From positions 1 to 36,207 of IMG/VR virus record IMGVR_UViG_3300020153_000060: 36,207 nt of DNA; one strand, written 5' to 3'. This stretch comes from a virus. Both the position numbers and the translations under genes were made by a program. Shown one piece after another: positions 15,849-24,278 of the stretch. Position 1 is the stretch's first letter; each line of letters starts with the position of its first letter. The notes beneath the pieces were generated by a model. The model was given only the letters and a program-made list of their open reading frames with translations, searched no databases and was not told where the DNA came from.

Positions 15849-18286
15849 ATCTCGACCTCCTCAAGATGACCCCAATCGGGACCTACGGATATATCGACCT
15901 TCCACGGCACCTCCGGAACCAAATCGGTTGCTGCCTTGATCATCACATCTCTTAGTAGGCACGCCACATCTCTCCAGCGTTCACGATTCGCAACGTCGAC
16001 GATAAGCGAGTCGTGAACGGTGATGATCGGACGCGCCCATTCCCACCACCCCCTTTCTTTCAGTTGTCGATCCAGTTCTATTAGCGCCGCGAGCGTTATG
16101 TCGCTCGCGAGTGACTGTACAGGCATATTGACGGACGCCTTGCGTGCGTCTTCTAGGTTCGTCTCGGTGATGAGCGGGAAGCGCCGTCGTCTACCCGTAC
16201 GCGTCTCCACGTACCCGTGCTCGCGCATTAGTCTGAATTGCTCCTCGCGCCACGCGGCGAGTCGTTTCATGACTTGGTTGTAGCGCCTGACGAACGCACG
16301 CGCAGTCTCGATCGGCAGGTTCGCCGACTCCGCAAACGAATACTCAGTGCCACCGTATAAGTACGAAAAGTTGAACATCTTGCACAACATACGCTGCTCT
16401 TTTGTAAATTGCGGTCCGAACATAGCAATCGCGACTTCGCTGTGCAAGTCACGGTCGTGTCTATAGGCCTCCAACAGAAACTCCTCGCCGCTCAACGCCG
16501 CAGCGACTCGAAGCTCCGCTTGGCTGTAGTCCGCGGCGACCAGCACACCCCCTTCAGATGCTATGAACACACCACGAATAAACTTCCCCCACGGAATGCC
16601 ACCGATCTCAGCCGTCCCGGGCCTCGGTATCGTCTGAATTGCGGGATCGCGAGCGGATAGTCGCCCCGTCTCGGAGCCGTAGACAAGAAAGTCCGGGTGG
16701 GCCCTACCGTCGCCTCCCTCCTTGAATACGAGTTGCGCCAGGTTGTCGACGTACGACGAGCGCAACTTGTCCAGCGACTTATACTCGCTGTACACCTGCA
16801 ACCACTCCCGTACGTGTTCCGGCAGCGTCGACCGAATGCGATCCAAGGCAGCGCGAGCGACCTTCGAAGTCGATCGCGGCTTTACACCGCGAGCCTTCGG
16901 AGGCTGCGGGCACCCCAAGACGTCGTAGAGCACATGCGAAACTTGGTGTGGCGCATTCGGATTGAATTGCATGCCCGCGATTTCGAATAGCCGTGCCAAT
17001 CGCTTCCGCGACTCGATGTCGAGGGCTCGCTCCAATCGCTCGATTGCATCCCGCGATACGGCTACACCGCGCAGTTCCATTTGTAGAAGAACAGGTTGCG
17101 AGGCCATAAGAGGCCACAGGAATGGTCGCTCGAATAAGCCCTCGTCGCGCAAGCGACGCTCCAACTCGAACCACAGTCGCAGCGTAAGCGTCGCATCCAA
17201 CGCAACGTACGTGTACAGATACTTGCGGGGTACCTTCGAATACCTATCGTTACGACTGCGTAGGAAGCGTTGCACCAACTCGCGTTCGTAGTCCGTGTAG
17301 CCAAAAAACTCGTAGAGCAAAGTCTTGAGCGCATGTGGCGAATTCTCGTCGAGTGCGTAGTGCGCTATCAGCGTATCGTAATCTACGTGTACGTTGTGCA
17401 CGCCTACCTGGTGTGCCAGGAAATGCATGTCGAACTTGGCGTTATGACCGACCCACTTGACATCGGTTCTGTCGAACTGTCGAATCAGCATACTCGCACA
17501 GTCGGGTGTGTACAACAGCGAATCCGGAATGATAATGCACTCATCAGTAGCAGTCGCGATACACATACACAGAATGCGGTCGCGCTGCCAGTCGATTTGG
17601 TCGGTCTCCAAGTCGAACGCCCACACGCCGCTGCGCGCAGACAGGAATTCGTCGGCCTCATCCGTCGACTTAGCGACCACCGCACGAGGAAGCGGGGGTG
17701 TGCCTTCCCCCGGCTCCTCACCGCGAACGACCCGCGCGAACTTCTCCAGATCACCGCGGAATTCGGTGTCGCGCGAAGGCGCCCGCAGCACGTACGCAGG
17801 ATGCCACGTAGGAAGGCACACCCCTTTCAGCCACCGCCCGCGGAGCGCTGTCATTGTGAGAGACGCCCCTTGAGGATACAACGCTACCGTAGCCGTCTGA
17901 CCCAACGCGAGTACGTACAGACGTCCACACACTTCGCTGATGCGCCTGATTTCCGCAGCGAGTCCAGGCAGACAACAACGCGCCGCCTCCGGTGGTAAGA
18001 CGTTGTTCGGTGGCCTGCAGGACGCGACGTTCAGCACGGCTGCCTCGTCGAACGACAGGCCCACGACTTCGAGCCTGGACTGCAACAACTTGCCTGCGCG
18101 TCCTACGAACGGCCGGCCCTGGACGACCTCATCAGCGCCAGGCGCTTCACCGACAATGATGAACGTTGGGTGCTCCGGTATGTGACTCGGCACGTAGGGC
18201 GCTGCGCGCAGCGGACACGCGTCACACTTGGCACCCTCGCGCTTTACAGGTGTGTCCGAATGTAGTCCAGGTTCTGCTGAAGGCAT
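15845..18286 (-). CDS. Uracil-DNA glycosylase (family 4) fused to DNA polymerase A
   Basis: An 813-residue fusion starting at the ATG with complement 18284-18286 and upstream GAGGTGG. Residues 20-190 are a family 4 UDG: 'GEAPGADEVVQGRPFVGRAG' (46-65), 'WHPAYVLR' (161-168), and Fe-S cysteines C21, C24, C90 and C104 or C105. Residues 220-375 are a 3'-5' exonuclease with intact ExoI D225-x-E227, ExoII N282xxxD286 and ExoIII Y360xxxD364. Residues 400-813 are a family A polymerase: motif A 'DYSQAELR' (D586), motif B R632-K636-F640-Y644-G, motif C 'VHDS' (D759). Phe640 should disfavour dideoxynucleotides. There is no 5'-nuclease domain. It overlaps the DpdA-like gene by 43 bases. Confidence 0.93.
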   Translation of the reverse strand: MPSAEPGLHSDTPVKREGAKCDACPLRAAPYVPSHIPEHPTFIIVGEAPGADEVVQGRPFVGRAGKLLQSRLEVVGLSFDEAAVLNVASCRPPNNVLPPEAARCCLPGLAAEIRRISEVCGRLYVLALGQTATVALYPQGASLTMTALRGRWLKGVCLPTWHPAYVLRAPSRDTEFRGDLEKFARVVRGEEPGEGTPPLPRAVVAKSTDEADEFLSARSGVWAFDLETDQIDWQRDRILCMCIATATDECIIIPDSLLYTPDCASMLIRQFDRTDVKWVGHNAKFDMHFLAHQVGVHNVHVDYDTLIAHYALDENSPHALKTLLYEFFGYTDYERELVQRFLRSRNDRYSKVPRKYLYTYVALDATLTLRLWFELERRLRDEGLFERPFLWPLMASQPVLLQMELRGVAVSRDAIERLERALDIESRKRLARLFEIAGMQFNPNAPHQVSHVLYDVLGCPQPPKARGVKPRSTSKVARAALDRIRSTLPEHVREWLQVYSEYKSLDKLRSSYVDNLAQLVFKEGGDGRAHPDFLVYGSETGRLSARDPAIQTIPRPGTAEIGGIPWGKFIRGVFIASEGGVLVAADYSQAELRVAAALSGEEFLLEAYRHDRDLHSEVAIAMFGPQFTKEQRMLCKMFNFSYLYGGTEYSFAESANLPIETARAFVRRYNQVMKRLAAWREEQFRLMREHGYVETRTGRRRRFPLITETNLEDARKASVNMPVQSLASDITLAALIELDRQLKERGWWEWARPIITVHDSLIVDVANRERWRDVACLLRDVMIKAATDLVPEVPWKVDISVGPDWGHLEEVEI

Positions 18287-19005
18287 TCTGCCACCTCGTC
18301 TTCCGAAGGTACTCGCGTCCAATCGCTCTCGTCGAGCGAGGCCTTGGGAGCATCGAGGCTCGTAAGTCTTCGCTTCCTGTAAGCGAGCGCGGTCGGTAGC
18401 GACGTGTCGAATGACGCGACGGTCGGAAACTCGTCGGCAATCACAGCGATCTCTGTCAACGATTGCCATGTTCCCAGTAGATGCGTCCTCGTCAGATCCC
18501 AGTTACGGCTGAGCCACGCTACCGCAGCGCGCCTCGCACCGAGTCGCTCGAGGTACTTCGGCACACCGACGACGACGCGCACATCGCCAAGACGCTTGGT
18601 CGCGAGGTTGATCGCCTGCTCGGCACACATACACCACTCAGCGATGTTCCGCCCATGTGGTACGACCATCACGCACTGCGCAACGCTCGCGCAAGCCCCA
18701 ACGTAGTCGACCAGAGCACCGAGCGTTCGCTCGGAGTCTCCCATGTAATCCGGACAGACGATGACATCCGGGTAGACGTGAGCGGCCACGCGAAGAGCGT
18801 CGACAATCGAAGGCACCCCATCGTTCTCCGGCGCACCGTTATCGACGATCACTGCGCACCGACGCCTCGACACCGAGAACGCATCCACGGTCGAAGGCGC
18901 AGACGCGAGCGCCACGGGTGCGACCAACAACGTATCGTACGTTCGCAGCCACTGGTAGCGTGGATCCGTCAGTAATACCGGCGGGTACACAGCGTAGAAT
19001 CTCAT
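18244..19005 (-). CDS. dpdA: DpdA-like DNA 7-deazaguanine transglycosylase (TGT superfamily)
   Basis: A 253-residue TIM-barrel protein that should exchange guanine in DNA for preQ0. Three regions line up with tRNA-guanine transglycosylase. 'VIVDNGAPE' (D55) matches the TDSGGFQ base-recognition loop. 'PDVIVCPDYMGD' (D86) matches the second substrate Asp. 'SFDTSLPTALAYR' (D200) matches the nucleophile segment FDCVxPTRxGR. The C-terminal zinc and tRNA-binding part of TGT is missing, as expected for a DNA-acting member. The gene is in one overlapping operon with queC, queD, queE and folE, directly before the DNA polymerase. The start has AGGAGCAGGCC upstream. Confidence 0.85.
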   Translation of the reverse strand: MRFYAVYPPVLLTDPRYQWLRTYDTLLVAPVALASAPSTVDAFSVSRRRCAVIVDNGAPENDGVPSIVDALRVAAHVYPDVIVCPDYMGDSERTLGALVDYVGACASVAQCVMVVPHGRNIAEWCMCAEQAINLATKRLGDVRVVVGVPKYLERLGARRAAVAWLSRNWDLTRTHLLGTWQSLTEIAVIADEFPTVASFDTSLPTALAYRKRRLTSLDAPKASLDESDWTRVPSEDEVAECLQQNLDYIRTHL

Positions 19006-19014
19006 GGCCTGCTC

Positions 19015-19371
19015 CTATTCACCGTCATCGACGTGGGCACCTTCGCGCCGACGATGCAACATGAGGACGATCGCGGCGAGGAACCTCGCGTAGTTCACGA
19101 TGTCGATTAGTTCCTCGAGCACGACATCCCACTTGACATCGTCGTCGTTCTCCTCGGCGGAACGGTACAGCTGCTCAACACGACCACTCTTCTTACTGAT
19201 TTCGTGGAGAAACCCCCACGGGTACGACAGCCGATGCCACACAGGCTTGACGACATCGTACTGGCGGGCACGCTCGCTAACGACAACGTTCGCCCGCGTC
19301 GTCACCTCGTTGACCGCGTCGTACCACTCGACGAGGAGTCGCTCAATGAGTTCGCGCTCTTCAGGAAACAC
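19015..19371 (-). CDS. Nmad1/DUF1599-like helical protein (MazG-like)
   Basis: A 118-residue all-helical protein. The pattern 'RQYDVVKPVWHRLSYPWGF' followed by 'KSGRVEQLYR' and 'VLEELIDIVNYARFLAAIV' agrees with nucleotide modification associated domain 1 (DUF1599). This family is distantly MazG-like and is frequent in phages with modified DNA. A role in trimming or sensing nucleotide pools is plausible; it is not proven for the family. GTG 19371 is used because GGAGGTGCACC lies in front, and it overlaps the folE stop by 11 bases. It sits between folE and the DpdA-like gene, which supports a modification role. Confidence 0.7.
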   Translation of the reverse strand: MFPEERELIERLLVEWYDAVNEVTTRANVVVSERARQYDVVKPVWHRLSYPWGFLHEISKKSGRVEQLYRSAEENDDDVKWDVVLEELIDIVNYARFLAAIVLMLHRRREGAHVDDGE

Positions 19372-19948
19372 GGTGCACCTCCTTTAGGAATTCTTCACGC
19401 GCCAGGGGGTTCGCGAGGAACACCCCTTTCAGTGCGGTCGTACACAGTGGTGGCACATCCGCTCCACCGCTAACCATCTCGCACGTATGGACGGCACGAA
19501 TGTGGACCCCCACGCCAAGTGGCTGGAGGTTCTCTACGAACCACTCAGCCACCTGCTCTGTAAGCACTTCCTGCACCACGGGCCACGATGCGATCCAGCG
19601 CACGATCTGTGCGACCTTCGACTTACCGATTATGAATCTGCTCGGCAGGTAGCCAACGATCGCGACACCGTGATACGGAAGCAAGTGGTGAGGGCACGGC
19701 GCCCAGAACCTGATGTTCCGCACAACGACCATTTGGTCAACACGTGGGTCATCGTTTTCGAAGAGCGTCACCCGCGGTTCGGGCAGACCAGTTGCGATGC
19801 GCACGAGGTATCGAGCGACCCGCCTCGGCGTCTCGCGCATGTGCGGACTCTCGAGGTCGAACCTCAGCAGTCGCAACAGTTCGGCGACCCGACTCTCGAT
19901 GTCGACATCAGCGCAAGCCTGCGAGGACGTGTATCTGTGGTCGGACAT
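19361..19948 (-). CDS. folE: GTP cyclohydrolase I (FolE)
   Basis: A 195-residue enzyme that turns GTP into 7,8-dihydroneopterin triphosphate, the first step of both folate and 7-deazaguanine synthesis. Zinc ligands are C85 and H88 in 'FWAPCPHHLLPYHG' and C156 in 'VHTCEMVSGGAD'. The 'FIIGKSKVAQIVRW' segment (105-118) is the conserved GLSK..R region. The usual CEHH is CPHH here. ATG 19948 is chosen over an upstream start because GGGGGTGC precedes it. It overlaps the queE gene by 41 bases and the next gene by 11. The operon context makes it the source of the preQ0 precursor. Confidence 0.93.
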   Translation of the reverse strand: MSDHRYTSSQACADVDIESRVAELLRLLRFDLESPHMRETPRRVARYLVRIATGLPEPRVTLFENDDPRVDQMVVVRNIRFWAPCPHHLLPYHGVAIVGYLPSRFIIGKSKVAQIVRWIASWPVVQEVLTEQVAEWFVENLQPLGVGVHIRAVHTCEMVSGGADVPPLCTTALKGVFLANPLAREEFLKEVHRVS

Positions 19949-20630
19949 AGAGCACCCCCATGAACTCGCTCGCACACCGAGACGCGATCTCGACGATCTT
20001 CGCGTAGCGAAGCCAGTAGCTCCTCATCACATTCCCCCACTCGCGCTCTGGTACTGCCTTGTGCGCGAGTGGGTTCGCGGGTTGCAGGATCAGCGTCCTC
20101 GAGATCTCGGAAGGCCTGGCCGCGTCTGCGAACGCAATCGCGCCCACCACGTCCTTCTTGTACGGGCGGACAACGACCTTGAGGTACCCGACAGGGAAGG
20201 CGCGCAACGCGAACTCCGCCGCGTAGCCTTTACCGAGAAACCACGGGAGTTTAGGCGACACACTCCACGTGACCTCGAGTTGTTGCAGGTCGATCGATGG
20301 CGGATACGTACCATTCGTCTCGACCGTCACACGCATGGATCGGAGGCGCGCAGCGCTCGCAAGTCGGTAGACGTGCTCCTGCCAGAGAAGCGGTTCGCCA
20401 CCCGTGATGACGAGGGCCCCCAACTCCGACGTTCGCACGGCGGCAAGCGCCTCCTCGAATTCGACGGCACCAGGGAACGCGTCTCCACGACGCAACCACG
20501 CATACTTGGTATCGCAGTGCTCGCACTTGAGGTTGCACCCGGTGAACCGAACGAACAAACTCGGTTCACCGAGATGCAAGCCCTCACCCTGGACCGACGT
20601 AAATACGTAGACCCGGGGTTCCTCAGCCAT
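19908..20630 (-). CDS. queE: 7-carboxy-7-deazaguanine synthase (QueE)
   Basis: A 240-residue radical SAM enzyme that contracts 6-carboxytetrahydropterin to 7-carboxy-7-deazaguanine. The cluster motif is CxxxCxxC at 'GCNLKCEHCD' (C32, C36, C39). 'TSVQGEGLHLGEPSLFVR' (11-28) is the QueE substrate-binding entry, and 'LVITGGEPLLW' is the SAM-binding GGE motif. The ATG at 20630 follows GGAGGAG; a longer start lacks this. It overlaps queD by eight bases. With FolE, QueD and QueC it completes the route to preQ0. Confidence 0.95.
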   Translation of the reverse strand: MAEEPRVYVFTSVQGEGLHLGEPSLFVRFTGCNLKCEHCDTKYAWLRRGDAFPGAVEFEEALAAVRTSELGALVITGGEPLLWQEHVYRLASAARLRSMRVTVETNGTYPPSIDLQQLEVTWSVSPKLPWFLGKGYAAEFALRAFPVGYLKVVVRPYKKDVVGAIAFADAARPSEISRTLILQPANPLAHKAVPEREWGNVMRSYWLRYAKIVEIASRCASEFMGVLYVRPQIHVLAGLR

Positions 20631-20991
20631 CGAACTCCTCCATGGGCCGATACGTGACACCGTGATTCGGAGACTCGTAGACGGTCACCGTAGCCACCGG
20701 CCACAATTCGTTCGCGAGTCGCTCGTAGATCCACTTGGCGATCATCTCGGCCGTTGGCAGTTCGACGATGTCGTTCAGCAGGGTATGGTCGAGCACCCCA
20801 ACGATGCGCCGCACCGCGTCGTCGAGGTCACCGAAGTCCACGGCCATGCCTACCTCGTCGAGATCGCTCTCGTCGTAACCGAATGTGGCGACTACGGTCC
20901 ACGTGTGACCGTGGAGCAACGCGCACTTCCCTTTGTAACCGGGCAGGTGGTGCGCCGCGTCGAACGTAGTTCTGACTTCGTATGTGTACAT
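20623..20991 (-). CDS. queD: 6-carboxy-5,6,7,8-tetrahydropterin synthase (QueD)
   Basis: A 122-residue enzyme that converts dihydroneopterin triphosphate to 6-carboxytetrahydropterin. Zinc histidines are H15 in 'FDAAHHLPG' and H27/H29 in 'CALLHGHTW', where C23 is the catalytic cysteine (CxxxHGH, as in QueD rather than PTPS). D68-H69 in 'VLDHTLLND' and E106 complete the active site. A longer frame starts upstream, but ATG 20991 has AGGAG at proper spacing and gives the usual family length. It begins one base after the queC stop. Confidence 0.95.
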   Translation of the reverse strand: MYTYEVRTTFDAAHHLPGYKGKCALLHGHTWTVVATFGYDESDLDEVGMAVDFGDLDDAVRRIVGVLDHTLLNDIVELPTAEMIAKWIYERLANELWPVATVTVYESPNHGVTYRPMEEFDG

Positions 20992-20992
20992 T

Positions 20993-21694
20993 TCAGGCTC
21001 CTTTCGAACGACCGGATTTGGTTTTGACCAGCGGATCTTCGATGCCCACCGCCGCAAACGCTTCAGCGCGCTTGATACAGGATCCGCACTTGCCGCAGGG
21101 ACTACGTCGTGCATCGTAACACGACCGCGTCAGCTCCCACGGAACACCCAACTCGGTCCCCCACTTGACGATCTCCGCCTTCGTCATGTACAGCAGCGGC
21201 GTCCACAGTTCCAAGGGACGACCGTGAACGCGATCGACAACCCGCGCCAACGCCTCGACGAACTCGGGGTGCGTATCGGGATAGTCGCTCGCATCGTCGT
21301 GGTGTACACCGATCGCGACCACATCGGCATCGCGCTCGAATGCCACTATGCTCGCGATTGAGACGAGTACCAAGTTGCGCGCGGGCACGACCGTGGCCGC
21401 CAACCCCTTGCGCTTCGCCATGGAATCGAGTGCTGCGCTCGTGTCAAGGAGCGCCGACGCGGCACAGAGCGACCGAATCAGATCGGTCTGTACGAACAGC
21501 GCCTCGACATGGTCGCGACCGAATCGCGCAGCAGCGGCCTCCACGAGGTCACGTACAGCCTCGGACTCGTACCGCATACCGCGCTGACCGTACCGCACGT
21601 TCACGGCAACCACGCGGTCGCCCCTGGACAGCGCCGCCCACAGCACGGTCGCGCTGTCCATCCCACCTGATACCAGACATACTGTTGTTCGCAT
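20993..21694 (-). CDS. queC: 7-cyano-7-deazaguanine (preQ0) synthase (QueC)
   Basis: A 233-residue PP-loop ATPase that converts 7-carboxy-7-deazaguanine to preQ0 with ATP and ammonia. The ATP-binding PP-loop is 'SGGMDS' (9-14). 'VPARN' (103-107) and 'DDASDYPD' (133-140) are QueC signatures. Four zinc cysteines are present: C192, C200, C203 and C206 in 'SCYDARRSPCGKCGSC'. ATG 21694 follows TAGGAGGTG. It is the first gene of the deazaguanine block, directly downstream of the primase-polymerase gene. No QueF is seen, so preQ0 is the likely end product. Confidence 0.96.
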   Translation of the reverse strand: MRTTVCLVSGGMDSATVLWAALSRGDRVVAVNVRYGQRGMRYESEAVRDLVEAAAARFGRDHVEALFVQTDLIRSLCAASALLDTSAALDSMAKRKGLAATVVPARNLVLVSIASIVAFERDADVVAIGVHHDDASDYPDTHPEFVEALARVVDRVHGRPLELWTPLLYMTKAEIVKWGTELGVPWELTRSCYDARRSPCGKCGSCIKRAEAFAAVGIEDPLVKTKSGRSKGA

Positions 21695-21704
21695 GCGACA
21701 CCTC

Positions 21705-24278
21705 CTATAGCGTTATCGTGAGTTGCTTGGATACGAAGGTCTTCGGTACATCGAGCCCCGCCGCATGCGCTTGTTCGAGGTGAACGCCATACGCGAGAAT
21801 CGTTCGACCTCTCACGTTGCGCAGCTCGGGACCCAAGCTGAATGGCTGCGCCGCAACCTGCTCCCGAATGGCACTGCGACCGAGAACAGAGCGACGCATG
21901 CGCGCGCGACTGGTGGCGTACGCGTCGTACGCCGACGCGTAGTGGTACCAAAGCACACCCCCTTCCATTACCCAAGGGAAAGCGCTGGTACCTCGAGCAG
22001 CGGCGTTAACAACGAACTCGACGAAGTCGTCGCCCGCCGTGGGTGTGCGACCGAGCCTCACCGAGTAGACACAGTCGATCGACGGCCTGAGCACAGCCGG
22101 ATCGAGCTCAGGTACCCGCGTTCTGTGATGCAGCGCGAACGCGTGGAGCAACCTGATTCCGAACCACACCACCGTGTAGTTCTGACGGACACGAGGCGAG
22201 AGACCTTCCAGGACGTCCTCGCAGTCGGCCTCCGCCGCGTCCAGCAATTCCGCGAGCGGAGCCTGCAGGGTCCACAAGTACCATGGATACGCCCAATCCG
22301 TGAGACTCGTGGACAGGAGAGCCTCACACGAGTCCCACGCCGTCGTGCCGATGGCAACGTCCTCCGGACGAAGGTTCACACCAACCGAACGCTCCAACAC
22401 AGCCGGGTCGTCGATCTTGTCCTCCCCGTCGATCGTCAGTGGCGCACGCAATGGATACGTCACCACTGTCTGATCGCTCCTACCCCGTGCATCCATACCC
22501 GTATCGTACGTCAGCAGTATCATACGTACCACATCGGGTCGTACCAGCGCCTCGCGGTATTCGCCGAACGATACGGGTACGCTGGACGAGGAAGACACGA
22601 GGGACAGCATGACAAACTTTGTTGTGTTCGCGTCATACACCCTCGGTTCCAACCCCAACATTGGCTGGATGATGCGCGCTATCGTAGTCGTCTTGCCACT
22701 ACCGCGCATGCCGTACAGCATGAGCGTAGGCATCCTGTAGCCAACGCTGATCAGGTACGGTCGCACCGTAGCGGCAGCCACCCAACCCAATATGGGGTAC
22801 ACAACGTCGGGGCGGTTGATATCCCAAATTCGATCCATGATAAAGCGTACGGTCGATGGGTCGCCTTCCAGGAAGCGCGGCTGAAACGGCGGCGGAAACC
22901 TGGCAACGCACACCGGCACGTCCGAAGCGAGTTCCTCTTCGAGTCTGTGGATCGTACCCTGGTCGTCCAGGGTGCATCCCGGGAAGACGTAGTACCGCCT
23001 GCCCTGCCAGATCGTGAAGCCCGCGTAAGGCACTCCACAAACAGTCGGAGCACCCCTCTCGATGAGCCTATCGTACAACCACGCACGTAGCAGTCGGACC
23101 GTGGTATCGCTACCGAACCACGTCCACTGTGGTGGGAGATGCTTCAGCAGTGAGAGCGTCGTTGTGAGCGCCGAGAGTGGTATCGGTACGTTTCGTGCGA
23201 CATCGCCTGTCACAGGCTGGATAACGTCGCACAAAATCATGTCGCCGACTTCATCACGGTAGTCAGGCGGCGCCTGAACGAGCGCCACCGGCATCGGAAT
23301 GAACGTCGAGATGCGCTTCTCTCCTTCGTACATCCCATCGGAACCCGCTTCCAGCGTCAGCCTGCGACCACGCTTGTGCTTGGGTTCGCGTTCGCGCTCG
23401 CGTTCACGTTCGCGTTCGACCACCACCGGTACGAGGCGCGTCTCCGTCTCCACACCTGCCAGATCGGGTATACTGGACTCGTATGTGGGTACAGGTTCGA
23501 GGTCGAGGTCGCGCACATCGAGCACCGGCAGACTTTTCGCCTCGCGTGCGCGAGTGAGTGTGTGTTCGAGATACCGTGGATCTTCCGCAGCCTTGTCTCC
23601 ACATGGCCACCGCGAGAAGAGCAACCGAATGGCATCATCCGAAGCGCCCAAGCGCACAAGTGAACGCACGACATACCAATCTCGCTCGCTACGCGAGCGA
23701 AAACCTTTCGTGCTACCCGCCGCCGCTCTCCTGAACGTCTCGTCTCGCATCGCGAGCAGCACCGCCGCGAGATCCCTCGGATCGTATACGTTCTCGTCGA
23801 TTCTAACGACCTCGACCAGCTTGCCACGCCGTTCGTTGTAGGACCCAGGTACACGCAGCAACCTATCCGCGTTCCACGCCGCGACGTCGGCACCAGGAAT
23901 CGCTTGCACGGCGAGCCGGTTGACCAACTCCAGGCGCTGTGTATCCAAGAACTTCGTTAACGCCCAGTAAATGTGCAACCCCGCACCTGACGAGACAACT
24001 ACGGTCGGTGGCACGAGCGCTTCAGGCAGAACGGCCGGCTTGTCGACATCGATCCACGCGACACCGGCTCCGAGCACCGCCGCCTTACCCATTCTCGGCT
24101 CTCTTCGCACTGCGGGTGCGAAGTACACCTCGCGGGTACCAACGGCTTCCTCGAACACACGACTCACTCGCTCCACTTCTATCCACCTTCGATGGGATTG
24201 TGTTAGGCCTCCAATCGACAGTTCTACTAGGCTCGACGGCGGAGCAAGTCTGAAGATGATGTTCACGAAGGCGTCCAC
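21705..24278 (-). CDS. Primase-polymerase (AEP) fused to helicase-type ATPase
   Basis: An 857-residue protein. The N-terminal part is an archaeo-eukaryotic primase/PrimPol domain: DxD at 'WIDVD' (D77, D79), SxH at 'SSGAGLHIYW' (H102), and the basic 'RLLRVPGSYNERR' (R142). A charged linker with an (E-R)n run spans about 287-299. The C-terminal part is a P-loop ATPase with Walker A 'GMRGSGKTT' (523-531), probably a replicative helicase of the primase-linked type. The start is a GTG, complement 24276-24278, with GGAGGG upstream. The start and its ribosome binding site lie in a 60-bp tandem duplication. It should prime and unwind DNA during phage replication, upstream of polymerase A. Confidence 0.85.
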   Translation of the reverse strand: MDAFVNIIFRLAPPSSLVELSIGGLTQSHRRWIEVERVSRVFEEAVGTREVYFAPAVRREPRMGKAAVLGAGVAWIDVDKPAVLPEALVPPTVVVSSGAGLHIYWALTKFLDTQRLELVNRLAVQAIPGADVAAWNADRLLRVPGSYNERRGKLVEVVRIDENVYDPRDLAAVLLAMRDETFRRAAAGSTKGFRSRSERDWYVVRSLVRLGASDDAIRLLFSRWPCGDKAAEDPRYLEHTLTRAREAKSLPVLDVRDLDLEPVPTYESSIPDLAGVETETRLVPVVVEREREREREREPKHKRGRRLTLEAGSDGMYEGEKRISTFIPMPVALVQAPPDYRDEVGDMILCDVIQPVTGDVARNVPIPLSALTTTLSLLKHLPPQWTWFGSDTTVRLLRAWLYDRLIERGAPTVCGVPYAGFTIWQGRRYYVFPGCTLDDQGTIHRLEEELASDVPVCVARFPPPFQPRFLEGDPSTVRFIMDRIWDINRPDVVYPILGWVAAATVRPYLISVGYRMPTLMLYGMRGSGKTTTIARIIQPMLGLEPRVYDANTTKFVMLSLVSSSSSVPVSFGEYREALVRPDVVRMILLTYDTGMDARGRSDQTVVTYPLRAPLTIDGEDKIDDPAVLERSVGVNLRPEDVAIGTTAWDSCEALLSTSLTDWAYPWYLWTLQAPLAELLDAAEADCEDVLEGLSPRVRQNYTVVWFGIRLLHAFALHHRTRVPELDPAVLRPSIDCVYSVRLGRTPTAGDDFVEFVVNAAARGTSAFPWVMEGGVLWYHYASAYDAYATSRARMRRSVLGRSAIREQVAAQPFSLGPELRNVRGRTILAYGVHLEQAHAAGLDVPKTFVSKQLTITL
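23385..23418. repeat. Hexanucleotide microsatellite (TTCGCG/TTCGCT-like)
   Basis: About 34 bases made of TTCGCG and one-base variants. On the coding (minus) strand they encode alternating Glu-Arg in the linker of the primase-polymerase between the primase and ATPase domains. Slippage in this tract would change the length of a charged linker in steps of two residues without breaking the frame. Confidence 0.8.

Noticed and set aside
18287-18469. N-terminal extension of the UDG-polymerase
   Set aside because: It overlaps the DpdA-like gene by over 200 bases, is Arg-rich and has no family similarity; the ATG at 18286 fits UDG length.
19361-21694. Queuosine tRNA modification set
   Set aside because: There is no QueF, QueA, QueG or standard tRNA TGT with zinc domain; the TGT-like protein is the short DNA-type form.
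21723-23090. 455-codon plus-strand frame opposite the primase-polymerase
   Set aside because: It is the mirror of a conserved gene in GC-rich DNA, has an Arg/His-rich composition and no ribosome binding site.
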